Assembly (NCBI GenBank): GCA_964562925.1
Contig: CAZLVF010000001.1
Span: forward strand, 45,124 to 109,123
Direction: 5' to 3'
DNA length: 64,000 bases
Source: CAVXDP01 sp964562925
Lineage (GTDB): Archaea > Thermoproteota > Bathyarchaeia > 40CM-2-53-6 > CAVXDP01
Part shown: piece by piece, positions 45,170 through 53,020 of the stretch
How the letters are laid out: every line of letters starts with the position of its first letter
Position numbering within the stretch: position 1 is the first letter of the stretch
Translations under genes and position numbers: made by a program
The notes under the pieces: model-generated
What the model was told of the DNA's origin: nothing
The model's input: the letters and a program-made list of their open reading frames with translations, nothing else
The model's database searches: none

Positions 45170-45448
45170 GCTCATGGCTGTTATAAGGTCGACTACGTCG
45201 CCCTCTCTCAACCTTGTTTCGAGTCCGCTGAGGAAGCGGTTGTGTCTCCCGTTCACTAGAATGCTGAGGTTTGGGAGAGGCGTATTTGTCGGAGGGTCTA
45301 ACAGCAGTTTCTTGAATTCGGTCCCTTCATCAGCGGCGATTCTTTCTATCAGTTGGCGTAGCGTCGAGTCTTTCTGAATATCTTTCGATAATGCGGTCTT
45401 CCCTGATACGTCTCTTAGACGGTCGAATAGTCTGACTTTGACTTGCAT
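45161..45448 (-). CDS. MoaD/ThiS-family ubiquitin-like sulfur carrier
   Basis: Small beta-grasp sulfur carrier. It starts VKVRLFDRLRDVSGK and ends MSGG, the invariant Gly-Gly tail that is adenylated and thiocarboxylated. LPNLSILVNGRHNRFLSGLETRLREGD is the usual closing block; quoted in parts: ILVNGRHNRFL, LREGDVVDL. 95 aa. It is the last gene after the AOR, 14 bases downstream, so it probably serves pterin-cofactor sulfuration for that enzyme together with MoaE at 1.4 kb. Confidence 0.9.
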   Translation of the reverse strand: MQVKVRLFDRLRDVSGKTALSKDIQKDSTLRQLIERIAADEGTEFKKLLLDPPTNTPLPNLSILVNGRHNRFLSGLETRLREGDVVDLITAMSGG

Positions 45449-45462
45449 AGGCGTTCCTAGGG

Positions 45463-47331
45463 TTAGCGTTTGAGATCTTTTGCCATATCTTCAAGCCCTA
45501 GCTCTGTCAGCTTCTGCTTTGTAGGTATGCCGTCTTTGTCCCAGCCTCTGGCTTCATAGTACCAGTCTAGTAGTTTGTTGAAATCTTCATCTGTGATCTT
45601 GTGGCCTTTGGCCGGGCCTGAGGGTATCGGCTCCTTGAAGCGTTTCGGTATAGTAGAGTCAGCGTTTCGATCTATCCCTTCTCTCACGTTGAAGACTCTT
45701 ATAATGTTCCAGGTTCTTTCTCCGTATTTGAGTAGCTCGTTATAATCGATGTTCCAGCCTGTGGCCGCTGAAGCCAGAGCAGCGTAGGTGTCGTTTGCTA
45801 TGCCCGACCGGCTAAACTCACATACTGTGAGTGAGTAAAGGGCGCTTAGGTGGTCTTGCTCCCATTTTACACACTGAGACTTCTTCGCTTCGATCGATAA
45901 CCTGTCAAATGCCGGGCCGAACGGCCATGAGTATCCGCCTATCTCGTAGGCTGGCATCCATCCTCTCTGATGGTCGCATCCTCTATCGGAACATGCAAGC
46001 GCTATCGCTTGTCCCGGCGATCCCCTTGGTGGCCAGGCAGGCGTCTCCATCTTCTTGATATGGATAGCGAATTCTTCTGAGCCTTTCCCGACGGCTTTTG
46101 ACGCTCGAGCAACTCCTTCGCCTAGAATCCTTCCGATGCCTTTTCTCTCCCCTATCATCTTGACTAGCTCGATCTGGGCTTTCCAGTTTCCAAACTTCGC
46201 GTCCAACCCATTAAGATCCTTTTTGGTCAGGATCCCTTTCTCGTAGCATTCCATCGTCCAGCCGATGAGGTTGCCTGCACTTATCGAGTCCAGTCCATAC
46301 TTATCGCAGAGTACAGTAGCGTAGGCTACAGCTTCTAGAAAGTCTATCCCGCAATTGGAGCCCATCAGGCCTGTCGTCTCGTACTCTACTATGTCCGTCT
46401 CGGTTCCAACCCATGGTCCTCTTCGAATCCTTCCAATCTTTGTGCAGTGGATCGAACAGGCGAAGCAACCGTACTCCCTAGTCCAGAGGTATTTTCTCTG
46501 GCTTACGTCGTCTAGGGCGCTTGCGACCTTGTCGCTGACTCCGTCATAGAAGTTGCGTGTGGGATAGAGGCCTTGGCTGTTCGCGAATCCCACAAAGGCT
46601 GGGGTTCCACCTTTCCTATATGTTATCGAGTCGTTGCTCTTCTCTATCTCTTCACGAGACTTCCAGTAGGCTTGGTCGAAAGCTTTCGGGTCAGCTAACT
46701 CGACCTTCCCGCTTCCTCTAACGGCTACAGCCTTCAGGTTCTTTGATCCCATGACAGCTCCTGTTCCACATCTTCCAGCCTGTCTGTGCGGGCTCGAGTC
46801 CACCAGAGCGAACCTAACCCGTTTCTCTCCTGCAGGTCCTATGCACGCCACTTTAACAGACCTGTCTCCAAGCTCCTCTAGGATCCTTTCTTGGGTCTGG
46901 TATGTGTCCAAACCCCAAAGCCCCTTCGCAGATCTCAACTCGACATTATCATCGTCTATCCAAAGGTAGACCGGTCTAGGCGATTTTCCTCTTATCACAA
47001 CTATGTCGTATCCTGCGAACTTGAGCTCTGGCGAAAAGTCTCCACCAGCATACGAGTCCGAGAATAGCCCCGTTAGAGGTGACTTTGTAACTATACAGTA
47101 TCTATTGGTTGGTGTCATAGTTCCCGTTAGAGGGCCTGTGCAGAAGATGATGGGGTTCTGAGGGTTGAACGGGTCTAACCTAGGTGGAACCATATCGTAG
47201 AGAAGCCTTGCTCCGAACCCCTTTCCGCCCAAGTATTTCTTTGCGAAGTTCATATCGAGGTTCTGTTTCTTGATCCCCTTTCTCTTTGTCAGGTCTACGT
47301 GTAGTACTTTGCCTGCATAACTATTGACCAA
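45463..47331 (-). CDS. Aldehyde ferredoxin oxidoreductase (tungsten-pterin family)
   Basis: Oxidises aldehydes to acids with ferredoxin, using a bis-pterin tungsten site and a 4Fe-4S cluster. The N-terminal AKKYLGGKGFGARLLYD and GPLTGTMTPTNRYCIVTKSP are diagnostic. The first cluster cysteines are in CFACSIHC, with a distal Cys in LTVCEFS. 622 aa is typical. The 134-aa ferredoxin gene lies just upstream, and a MoaD-type carrier downstream. Confidence 0.94.
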   Translation of the reverse strand: MVNSYAGKVLHVDLTKRKGIKKQNLDMNFAKKYLGGKGFGARLLYDMVPPRLDPFNPQNPIIFCTGPLTGTMTPTNRYCIVTKSPLTGLFSDSYAGGDFSPELKFAGYDIVVIRGKSPRPVYLWIDDDNVELRSAKGLWGLDTYQTQERILEELGDRSVKVACIGPAGEKRVRFALVDSSPHRQAGRCGTGAVMGSKNLKAVAVRGSGKVELADPKAFDQAYWKSREEIEKSNDSITYRKGGTPAFVGFANSQGLYPTRNFYDGVSDKVASALDDVSQRKYLWTREYGCFACSIHCTKIGRIRRGPWVGTETDIVEYETTGLMGSNCGIDFLEAVAYATVLCDKYGLDSISAGNLIGWTMECYEKGILTKKDLNGLDAKFGNWKAQIELVKMIGERKGIGRILGEGVARASKAVGKGSEEFAIHIKKMETPAWPPRGSPGQAIALACSDRGCDHQRGWMPAYEIGGYSWPFGPAFDRLSIEAKKSQCVKWEQDHLSALYSLTVCEFSRSGIANDTYAALASAATGWNIDYNELLKYGERTWNIIRVFNVREGIDRNADSTIPKRFKEPIPSGPAKGHKITDEDFNKLLDWYYEARGWDKDGIPTKQKLTELGLEDMAKDLKR

Positions 47332-47346
47332 ATATTTCGCCTCCTC

Positions 47347-47751
47347 TTACTTCATCTCCAACGCTTTGGTTGGACAGTATTTGATACATTGTGGGTCGCC
47401 GAGGCATAGGTCGCACTTCACAGCCTTGTGAGTAGCCTTGTCAAACTGTATCGCGTTTACTGGGCAGGCTGGTACACATGCTCGGCAGCCAATACATTTC
47501 TCCGGGATGATTAGAACCGCATTCGTTTTCTCATCCCTCTTGAAGGCGTCAACAGGACATGAACGCCAGCAAGGTGGATCCTCACACTGTTCGCAGATGT
47601 GAGGTTGCGCTCTAAGTCCGTTCGACTCTGTTGTAACTTGAATATAGGAAAGCCTTGGTATGTAGGCGCCGAACTTGGCCATTGAACATGCGAGTTCACA
47701 GGTTCGACAGCCCGTGCATAAATCAAAGTATGGGATTATGGCTTTTCTCAA
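47347..47751 (-). CDS. Polyferredoxin-like 4Fe-4S electron carrier, AOR partner
   Basis: HycB/DmsB-type protein with four cysteine groups: CTGCRTCELAC, CEQCEDPPCWRSCP, CIGCRACVPACP and CDLCLGDPQCIKYCP, enough for four 4Fe-4S clusters. 134 aa. It is 15 bases upstream of the AOR gene and is probably its dedicated electron acceptor. A GCTTAAATTG promoter element (47789-47798, minus) lies upstream. Confidence 0.93.
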   Translation of the reverse strand: MRKAIIPYFDLCTGCRTCELACSMAKFGAYIPRLSYIQVTTESNGLRAQPHICEQCEDPPCWRSCPVDAFKRDEKTNAVLIIPEKCIGCRACVPACPVNAIQFDKATHKAVKCDLCLGDPQCIKYCPTKALEMK

Positions 47752-47789
47752 AACGTTTTCCTCCCGATCCTATAGAAGACTGCTTTTAC

Positions 47790-47797
47790 AATTTAAG
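47790..47797 (-). promoter_or_regulatory. TATA-like element of the ferredoxin-AOR-MoaD operon
   Basis: Minus-strand CTTAAATT, 40-odd bases before the ferredoxin ATG; predicted transcript start near 47770. Confidence 0.45.
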
Positions 47798-47991
47798 CTT
47801 GAGTGTCAGGTTGAGGCGTTAGAGCAGAGTAATATCGGATTTCGGTCAGTACCCGTCGATCAGGCCTATGAGACGCTGAGTATTCTTTTGACTCGACGCC
47901 TCTATCGCAGCGCATGCTAGGGCTGTAAGAACAATGACTGAGAACAGTCGGGTTTCTTAGTTTTCAGAAGCAACAAACTGTATAGAGCCGG

Positions 47992-48606
47992 TTAGGCTGT
48001 TCTGAGGGACTCGATCTTGACGCCTAAATTGTAACTAGCCTTCAGTTGGCGATCCAGTTCCTTCGCTATCATCATTATCAGCTCGTCGGGATTTAGTCTT
48101 CTTATCCCCTTCTCATGAGATAGGTATACCTCCATGGAGTACTCGGAGACGATGAAACGGATTAGATAGCTATCCGTCCTGATCGGATGCCTTTCTTGAT
48201 CCTTAACCAAGTACCTTGCGACGATCAAGAAGTCAAGTACCGATAACACGCCCTGCTTCACTATGGTCTCGTTCATCAATCGCTCTTCGTAACCGTCTAG
48301 GTAGTTGAAGTGGTCTTCATTTGCCACGCCGGCTTCGAAAGCGATCTGGCCATCGAGGTACCCCTCACGATCGGCAACAGTGATCGGAGCATCAAGTCGT
48401 AGTCGATTCAGCTCTCTGAGTATTCTAATCAACACCCTTTGGACGGCTGCGTTCTCAGCCCCGTAGCGCAGTACAGCCCTTCCATGAATCGTCTGTGGGA
48501 AGGCGTTGTATTGAAAACTTGATCGATCCAGTCTTGTACGCTTAACAACAAGCCCCTTCGGTCTGCGGCCTCTCCTATAGACCAGCTTCGGCTCCTTATT
48601 GGCCAA
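47992..48606 (-). CDS. Hypothetical protein, 204 aa
   Basis: I do not recognise the family. The N-terminal 25 residues are strongly basic (RRGRRPKGLVVKRTRLDR), suggesting nucleic-acid contact; the rest is mixed alpha/beta with no membrane helix, cysteine cluster or P-loop. It starts at ATG 48606 and is divergent from the XPF-type nuclease gene, with 143 bases between starts. Confidence 0.75.
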   Translation of the reverse strand: MANKEPKLVYRRGRRPKGLVVKRTRLDRSSFQYNAFPQTIHGRAVLRYGAENAAVQRVLIRILRELNRLRLDAPITVADREGYLDGQIAFEAGVANEDHFNYLDGYEERLMNETIVKQGVLSVLDFLIVARYLVKDQERHPIRTDSYLIRFIVSEYSMEVYLSHEKGIRRLNPDELIMMIAKELDRQLKASYNLGVKIESLRTA

Positions 48607-48749
48607 TCAAGCTCACACCAAACGATGGTCTTTCAAGGATATATCACATATATGAGCCAACCGCGCGCCGTAGAACACCTAATTCATCTGCAAGCTCTTT
48701 AGCTAAGTGTACGAGGAGAAGTATCGAACAGCTCTTTGAAAGAGCGCAT

Positions 48750-49535
48750 ATGCTTTCTACAGGGTTGGAAACCTTGGATAGGCCTTTGAAAGACAGATCC
48801 GCTTTTTCTGAGTTGGATCAAGCGGAGTCGAACCTTGACCGCTATGTGAAAGGCGTCCAGAAGGAAGCACCACACAGCAAGGGGGAGGTAGTTATCATCG
48901 TGGACACAAGAGAGTCAGGTTCGCAGGTTGTACAAGAACTGGTAAGGTACAACGTGAAACTTGATTTGAAAACACTTGAGGTCGGCGACTTTGTGCTCTC
49001 TGATAGGGTCGTCGTTGAGCGGAAGACTTCGAATGACTTCTCAACATCAATCATTGATGGCAGGCTCTTTAGCCAAGCGACCAGTCTCAAAGACTCGTAC
49101 GAGAAGCCACTTTTCCTCATAGAAGGAGAAACCCTATACACGTTTAGAGATATCCGACCGGAAGCTGTGATGGGCGCCGTCTCAAGTCTTCTCATTGACT
49201 ATGACATTCCTATAGCTTGGACGAGGGACCCTTCCGAGACGGCGTTGCTACTCTTCTCCATAGCGCGAAGAGAACAGCTTCTTGAGAAGCATCTGCCAAG
49301 AGTAAGATCAGATAAGAAGCCTGTCAGCCTTGCATATTGGCAGGAGTACTTGGTTGCGGGCCTACCTCATGTTGACAGGGTCTTAGCAAAGAGGTTGCTG
49401 AAAGCTTTTGGAACCGTGGGAAACGTATTCTCAGCCTCTGAGAGAGAGTTGCAGAAAGTTGATGGAATAGGAGAGAAGATTTCTCGAAGAATTAGAGAGG
49501 TCATCGCTTCAAGGTACAAGGAAGAGGCCTCATGA
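48750..49535 (+). CDS. xpf: XPF/Mus81-family structure-specific endonuclease (short form)
   Basis: Cuts branched DNA such as 3' flaps and fork structures. ERCC4 nuclease domain: VDTRESG, then the catalytic VVVERKTSNDFSTSI (residues about 88-102), followed by a tandem helix-hairpin-helix (VDRVLAKRLLKAFGTV; VDGIGEKISRRIREV). There is no helicase domain, as in crenarchaeal and thaumarchaeal XPF, which rely on PCNA. 261 aa. I see no clear PCNA-binding box at the C-terminus. Confidence 0.92.
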   Translation: MLSTGLETLDRPLKDRSAFSELDQAESNLDRYVKGVQKEAPHSKGEVVIIVDTRESGSQVVQELVRYNVKLDLKTLEVGDFVLSDRVVVERKTSNDFSTSIIDGRLFSQATSLKDSYEKPLFLIEGETLYTFRDIRPEAVMGAVSSLLIDYDIPIAWTRDPSETALLLFSIARREQLLEKHLPRVRSDKKPVSLAYWQEYLVAGLPHVDRVLAKRLLKAFGTVGNVFSASERELQKVDGIGEKISRRIREVIASRYKEEAS

Positions 49536-49886
49536 AGACGCGCTCCTCAACTTTCTAACCCTCTCAATAACCGTAAGCCAATCTGATAGGGATAGGCGTA
49601 GCCTCTCAATCTCTTCAGGATCCTTCTCAACAGCTATGGCCGAGTTGATCTCGTCGACCTTCATCAACGCTGTCTGCTCTAGTTTTCCCAAGGCTTGGGC
49701 GGCAATAACCTTGCTCTCATCCTCCGTAGCCCTGATCACTACAACAGGTCGATTGCACCTTACACATAGAAGTTCATCCTTGACCTTGAATAGTGGGCTC
49801 TTGCACTCCGGGCATGTTTCTGAAAGCATAGTAGCACCCGACTTGAGGAGATCAGCCATTCGCTTCACATCACTGCCCATATCCAA
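49530..49886 (-). CDS. ZNRD2/SSSCA1-like zinc-ribbon protein
   Basis: Similar to the Sjogren syndrome/scleroderma autoantigen 1 domain: MADLLKSGATMLSETCPECKSPLFK (in parts: LLKSGATML, CPECKSPLF) and CVRCNRPVVV provide four zinc ligands, followed by a helical C-terminus. Function unknown in archaea. 118 aa. Its stop overlaps the end of the convergent nuclease gene by 6 bases. Confidence 0.85.
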   Translation of the reverse strand: MDMGSDVKRMADLLKSGATMLSETCPECKSPLFKVKDELLCVRCNRPVVVIRATEDESKVIAAQALGKLEQTALMKVDEINSAIAVEKDPEEIERLRLSLSDWLTVIERVRKLRSASS

Positions 49887-50228
49887 AGCCTCAACAAGAA
49901 AGATTTTAGATTAGTCAAGTCATCAAAGACCTCGCGCTCGTCTATCCGTAGCATGTCTCTGAAAGATTTCCAAGATTGAATCTCAGCCTCAAGACTCAAC
50001 CTGTAAGAGCGAACCGTTCGACCCATCAGACTTCACCCTTCAACCCGTTTGAAGAAGTCGATCCCACCAAACCTCCGCACCTCATTCGGATAGAAGATTA
50101 TCCGAGCCTCCGCGGGCCCGCCTAGTCTTCTATCCGGGTCCCCCTCGCAGGAACTCGTATCGGAAGCACTGTAGGAAAGCAATCTTGGCCGCACTGCAGG
50201 CACAGTCCTCTTCTGTTGCCATGGGCCG
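49887..50228. other. Intergenic region with possible gene remnant
   Basis: 342 bases without an intact gene. On the minus strand two frames read partly protein-like segments (ARIIFYPNEVRRFGG and ACSAAKIAFLQCFRYE) with no shared frame or start, perhaps the remains of a small frameshifted gene. A 50-base inverted-repeat structure (50087-50136) is described separately. Confidence 0.35.
50087..50136. repeat. Large inverted repeat (11-base arms with GC-rich palindromic core)
   Basis: CGGATAGAAGA at 50087-50097 pairs with TCTTCTATCCG at 50126-50136. The 28-base middle contains the perfect palindrome GCGGGCCCGC. The whole could fold as a long hairpin. Purpose unknown. Confidence 0.4.
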
Positions 50229-50453
50229 CTATAGGAGGTGCAAGAATTCTTCTACGGTTAGTCCTGCCTCTCTGATTATTGCTCTTAGAGTGCCCTTGGC
50301 CAATTCGCTGTGTCTTGGCACGGTAAGTCTTCTGTGCGGAGCTTCTCTTTGTCGCAGAATTATGTGGCTACCAGTCTGATGGTCGACTTCGTATCCGATC
50401 TTCGCGAGTGCTTTGACCACTTCGATCCCAGAAACCACAGGCAGCTTAGGCAC
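50229..50453 (-). CDS. hicA: HicA-family mRNA interferase toxin
   Basis: Small double-stranded-RNA-binding-fold toxin that cuts mRNA in translation arrest. The catalytic His30 lies in QTGSHIIL, with the conserved GYEVDHQ before it and VPRHSELAKGTLRAIIREAGL after it. 74 aa. It overlaps the antitoxin gene by 8 bases and follows it, the less common hicB-hicA order. Confidence 0.92.
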   Translation of the reverse strand: MPKLPVVSGIEVVKALAKIGYEVDHQTGSHIILRQREAPHRRLTVPRHSELAKGTLRAIIREAGLTVEEFLHLL

Positions 50454-50658
50454 TTACTTCAACCGTTTCTTCTTCTATGGGCGGTGGGATCGGCTCGTTG
50501 TGCTTCTTCAAGCTTGCCATGTAGCCTTCGATGGCATCTTTGATATTGGCTAACGCTTCTTCTCTGGTCTTACCTTCAGAGATGCACCCGGGCAAAGCGG
50601 GGCATTGCACTACGTAGTTTCCATATTCGTCTTGCTCGATGATCGTTCTAAACTTCAT
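50446..50658 (-). CDS. hicB: HicB-family antitoxin (short form)
   Basis: Partner of HicA. The partial RNase-H-like fold is recognisable: EQDEYGNYVVQCPALPGCISEG (quoted in parts: EQDEYGNYVVQCP, LPGCISEGKTREEAL), followed by an Ala-rich helix. At 70 aa it lacks the C-terminal DNA-binding domain of longer HicB proteins, so it may not autoregulate its own operon directly. Confidence 0.92.
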   Translation of the reverse strand: MKFRTIIEQDEYGNYVVQCPALPGCISEGKTREEALANIKDAIEGYMASLKKHNEPIPPPIEEETVEVSA

Positions 50659-50965
50659 GTTATGATTCCTCCGGCTAAGTCTCGAATGAACCGCAACAGT
50701 TCCCTTGCCACAATGGTCTAATAATGTTAGTGTTGAGGTTGAAGGAATACCTTCTCCGCGGCCAGTAGGGATCTAGTCATATCAAAGCCCTCCCCTCGAC
50801 TTTCACTATGCGTTGAGACGTTACTCATTAGTCTACTTGGCTGGTGAGCGAGGCCGGACGTAGGATTCGCGCACCAGTTTACCAGCACCTAAATACTTGA
50901 GATACTTGCGCCTTGTTGTCCTCTGCATACCCACCCTCAGCTACCAAAGGTTAAAGGCAGGAGCG
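50659..50965. other. Intergenic region upstream of hicBA
   Basis: About 307 bases. Apart from a short reading frame (50833-50928, described separately), I see no gene. The hicBA promoter should lie near 50690-50730, but no strong TATA box stands out. Confidence 0.4.
50833..50928 (-). pseudogene. Possible remnant of a signal-peptide N-terminus (31 codons)
   Basis: An ATG-started 31-codon frame reading QRTTRRKYLKYLGAGKLV. RRKYLKYLGAG resembles the twin-arginine start of binding proteins (RRxFLKxxGAG), but the hydrophobic core is missing and a stop follows. Probably a decayed fragment, or chance. Confidence 0.2.
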
Positions 50966-51532
50966 CTATGAAGTTTGTCGCAGCTGACTGAACAGTGGCA
51001 TGTTCTGAAATCTCTGGATACAGGTGAGTAGAGCTTTGGTCTTCTCATTGCCAGGTGCGAATTCCTTCGCAACTCCTTGAAACAGTCTATAGCAGCATAT
51101 TCTACTGTCCTTGACTGGAAGAATACTTCGTATCGATTGCTCCAACCTGGTCCATTGCATCATCTTCGAGGTCTTGTCCAATTTCAGCTTCGACGTGTCA
51201 AGCACTTGTATGAAGAGCACTAAATCAGCCATTTCTACAGGGGTGTCCCATCTGTCATGAATGAAGTGTGATGAGAGCGCCGAGGCAAGGAATTTTCCAC
51301 AGATCTGAATTGGAGTCACATTTGCTTCTTCGATCTCAACGATGACCCTCACCTTGTTGTCTTTCAAGATCAGGAGGTCAACATCACAGTACTGAGTCTT
51401 GCCAGATTTCTCGCGACAGCAGAACAGTGGTATATTCTGATCTCCACCGCATGCCGGATCTCTGACAACTGTGCACCCTGGCAGGTCGGCCTTAGCTATC
51501 GCAACCCCTACGGCTTTATGCAATTCATGCAT
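50966..51532 (-). CDS. Hypothetical protein, possible PD-(D/E)XK-like fold
   Basis: A 188-aa soluble protein. The stretch YCDVDLLILKDNKVRVIVEIEE has the strand-turn-strand layout of the PD-(D/E)XK nuclease core (quoted in two parts: YCDVDLLIL and VRVIVEIEE), with D then E-x-E where an active nuclease would have E-x-K. ADLVLFIQVLD follows as a third strand. It may be an inactive relative or unrelated. Start ATG at 51532. It sits in a region with HicBA and looks accessory. Confidence 0.6.
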   Translation of the reverse strand: MHELHKAVGVAIAKADLPGCTVVRDPACGGDQNIPLFCCREKSGKTQYCDVDLLILKDNKVRVIVEIEEANVTPIQICGKFLASALSSHFIHDRWDTPVEMADLVLFIQVLDTSKLKLDKTSKMMQWTRLEQSIRSILPVKDSRICCYRLFQGVAKEFAPGNEKTKALLTCIQRFQNMPLFSQLRQTS

Positions 51533-51593
51533 AGGCCTCCCCCCTTTTCATATGCTATGCAGAACATATGAGTCCCACTGTCTAACCCGCCTT

Positions 51594-51809
51594 CTAGCCT
51601 AGGATTCCCGAACCCATGTCCTTCGATACGCATGCGCCTGCTGCGAAAGCTGCCCCTATCCCAAGGATCGTTGCCAACCCTTCGGAAGGATCCAACCTAA
51701 AGAGCGTCTTTGCGATCCACAAGACCAAGACGAACAAGGAGATCCAGAAGACGAGCCTCCGTCGGTCTCTATGTCGAAAGAAGAAACTGGAAAGAGACCT
51801 ATCCAACAA
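51594..51809 (-). CDS. Small membrane protein, 71 aa
   Basis: A short basic N-terminus (FFFRHRDRRR) followed by two hydrophobic helices (about 19-37 and 45-62). I do not recognise it. The opposite strand is also open here, but this frame gives a coherent membrane protein. Low certainty. Confidence 0.4.
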   Translation of the reverse strand: MLDRSLSSFFFRHRDRRRLVFWISLFVLVLWIAKTLFRLDPSEGLATILGIGAAFAAGACVSKDMGSGILG

Positions 51810-51930
51810 CCCTACAATGGACTCAAACGACTATCAAAAAGACGAGAAGACCAGAAAAATCCACAAATCATTTAGGAGGGTTCTAATAATCCTGTTCTCG
51901 CCCTGTGGTTTCATTGAGCGGTGAGCTCTC

Positions 51931-52218
51931 ATGTCCGGGTCGAAGACATCGAAGAGAAGAGCAGACTATGAGTCGAGAGTCCAGCAGGCTCTCGCGGTCT
52001 TGGGTGAGGTGTCTCAAGACAATACCACACCCCGAAACATAAGAAGAGCCGCCAAAGAAGCCATGGACGCCTTACAGGTGTCACAGTACAGCATAGGCGT
52101 GAGGGCCTCTAACGCCATAGCTATCTTAGACGAGATCTCACAGGACCCGAATATGCCACAGTACACGAGAGTCAAGCTGTGGAATGTTGTAAGCTTTCTA
52201 GAAGCGATAAAGGACTAG
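51931..52218 (+). CDS. UPF0147 family protein
   Basis: Small all-helical archaeal protein of unknown function. VQQALAVLGEVSQDNTTPRNIRRAA and ASNAIAILDEISQDPNMPQYTR form two similar halves (L-x-E-I/V-SQD-x-x-x-P), the family signature. 95 aa. Start ATG at 51931. Confidence 0.87.
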   Translation: MSGSKTSKRRADYESRVQQALAVLGEVSQDNTTPRNIRRAAKEAMDALQVSQYSIGVRASNAIAILDEISQDPNMPQYTRVKLWNVVSFLEAIKD

Positions 52219-52327
52219 GCCTTTAAGAACTCGGCTGAGAAGGCCCTTCGAAGCATTCTGCTGTCTTCTCGAGGTAAGTATCTATTCATGGAACTTAACT
52301 GTGGCGTTCGAAGCGTAAGCTGACAGG

Positions 52328-53008
52328 TTAACTCTGCGAATGAAGAACCGCTATCACCCTAGCTTGGTCGCATGTGTCCTCGCATTTATCAGAAACGTTC
52401 TCGATGGCGTCTAGAAATTGGGCGAGCAGAACTATCGACCCGATTCCCAAACTAGGATCGTTCAGTTTGTTCAGTTCACCTCTAGCGTTCCTGTACAACC
52501 CGTCAACTTCTTCCTCGAATCTTTCAACGCGGTCCGCAGCATCCAATGAAGCTCGTATCTGCTTCGCAGTCAGTTTCTCTATGCAATCTTCCACATTCAT
52601 CATGCAATCCTTCACGGCTTTTATCATCGTTATAGCCAATTTACGAACTGTGTCCGGCATACGGCTGAATTGAAACTGCGTCAGAATATTGCCTGACTCC
52701 AATGCCCAGTCGGCGATCCAGTCTATCTGCCTCACTAGGCGCATTAGGCTGGTCCTCTCGTAGGTTGGAAGATTCGCCCTAGCAAGTTCGTCTATTATGG
52801 ACTTTCTCAGGATGTCTCCTTCGCGCTCCCTCTCATGAAGCCTCTTGAAAGTCGTGCCGACCTCACCATCTTCGCCATCCGAAGCAGCCTCTACACATCT
52901 CGTAAGTTCGTCGACGCATTGGATGACTATGTTCGATTGATGTAATATCATCTCGATTGCTCTTACTCGACGACGCGCTACAAACCAGCTCTCAAATCTA
53001 TCCGACAT
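52328..53008 (-). CDS. PhoU-like protein (DUF47 family)
   Basis: All-helical protein of the DUF47/PhoU-like group. LHEREREGDILRKSIIDELAR and FLDAIENVSDKCEDTCDQ are the two metal-binding E/D-x-x-x-D repeats (quoted in parts). Such proteins usually accompany phosphate transporters and probably modulate them. Here it is 12 bases downstream of an ABC importer gene set, so it may regulate that transporter. 226 aa. Confidence 0.87.
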   Translation of the reverse strand: MSDRFESWFVARRRVRAIEMILHQSNIVIQCVDELTRCVEAASDGEDGEVGTTFKRLHEREREGDILRKSIIDELARANLPTYERTSLMRLVRQIDWIADWALESGNILTQFQFSRMPDTVRKLAITMIKAVKDCMMNVEDCIEKLTAKQIRASLDAADRVERFEEEVDGLYRNARGELNKLNDPSLGIGSIVLLAQFLDAIENVSDKCEDTCDQARVIAVLHSQS

Positions 53009-53020
53009 GCCTGATCGCCA

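Noticed and set aside
51616..51924. 102-codon frame on the plus strand
   Set aside because: Composition is not protein-like; the minus-strand frame encodes two coherent membrane helices instead.
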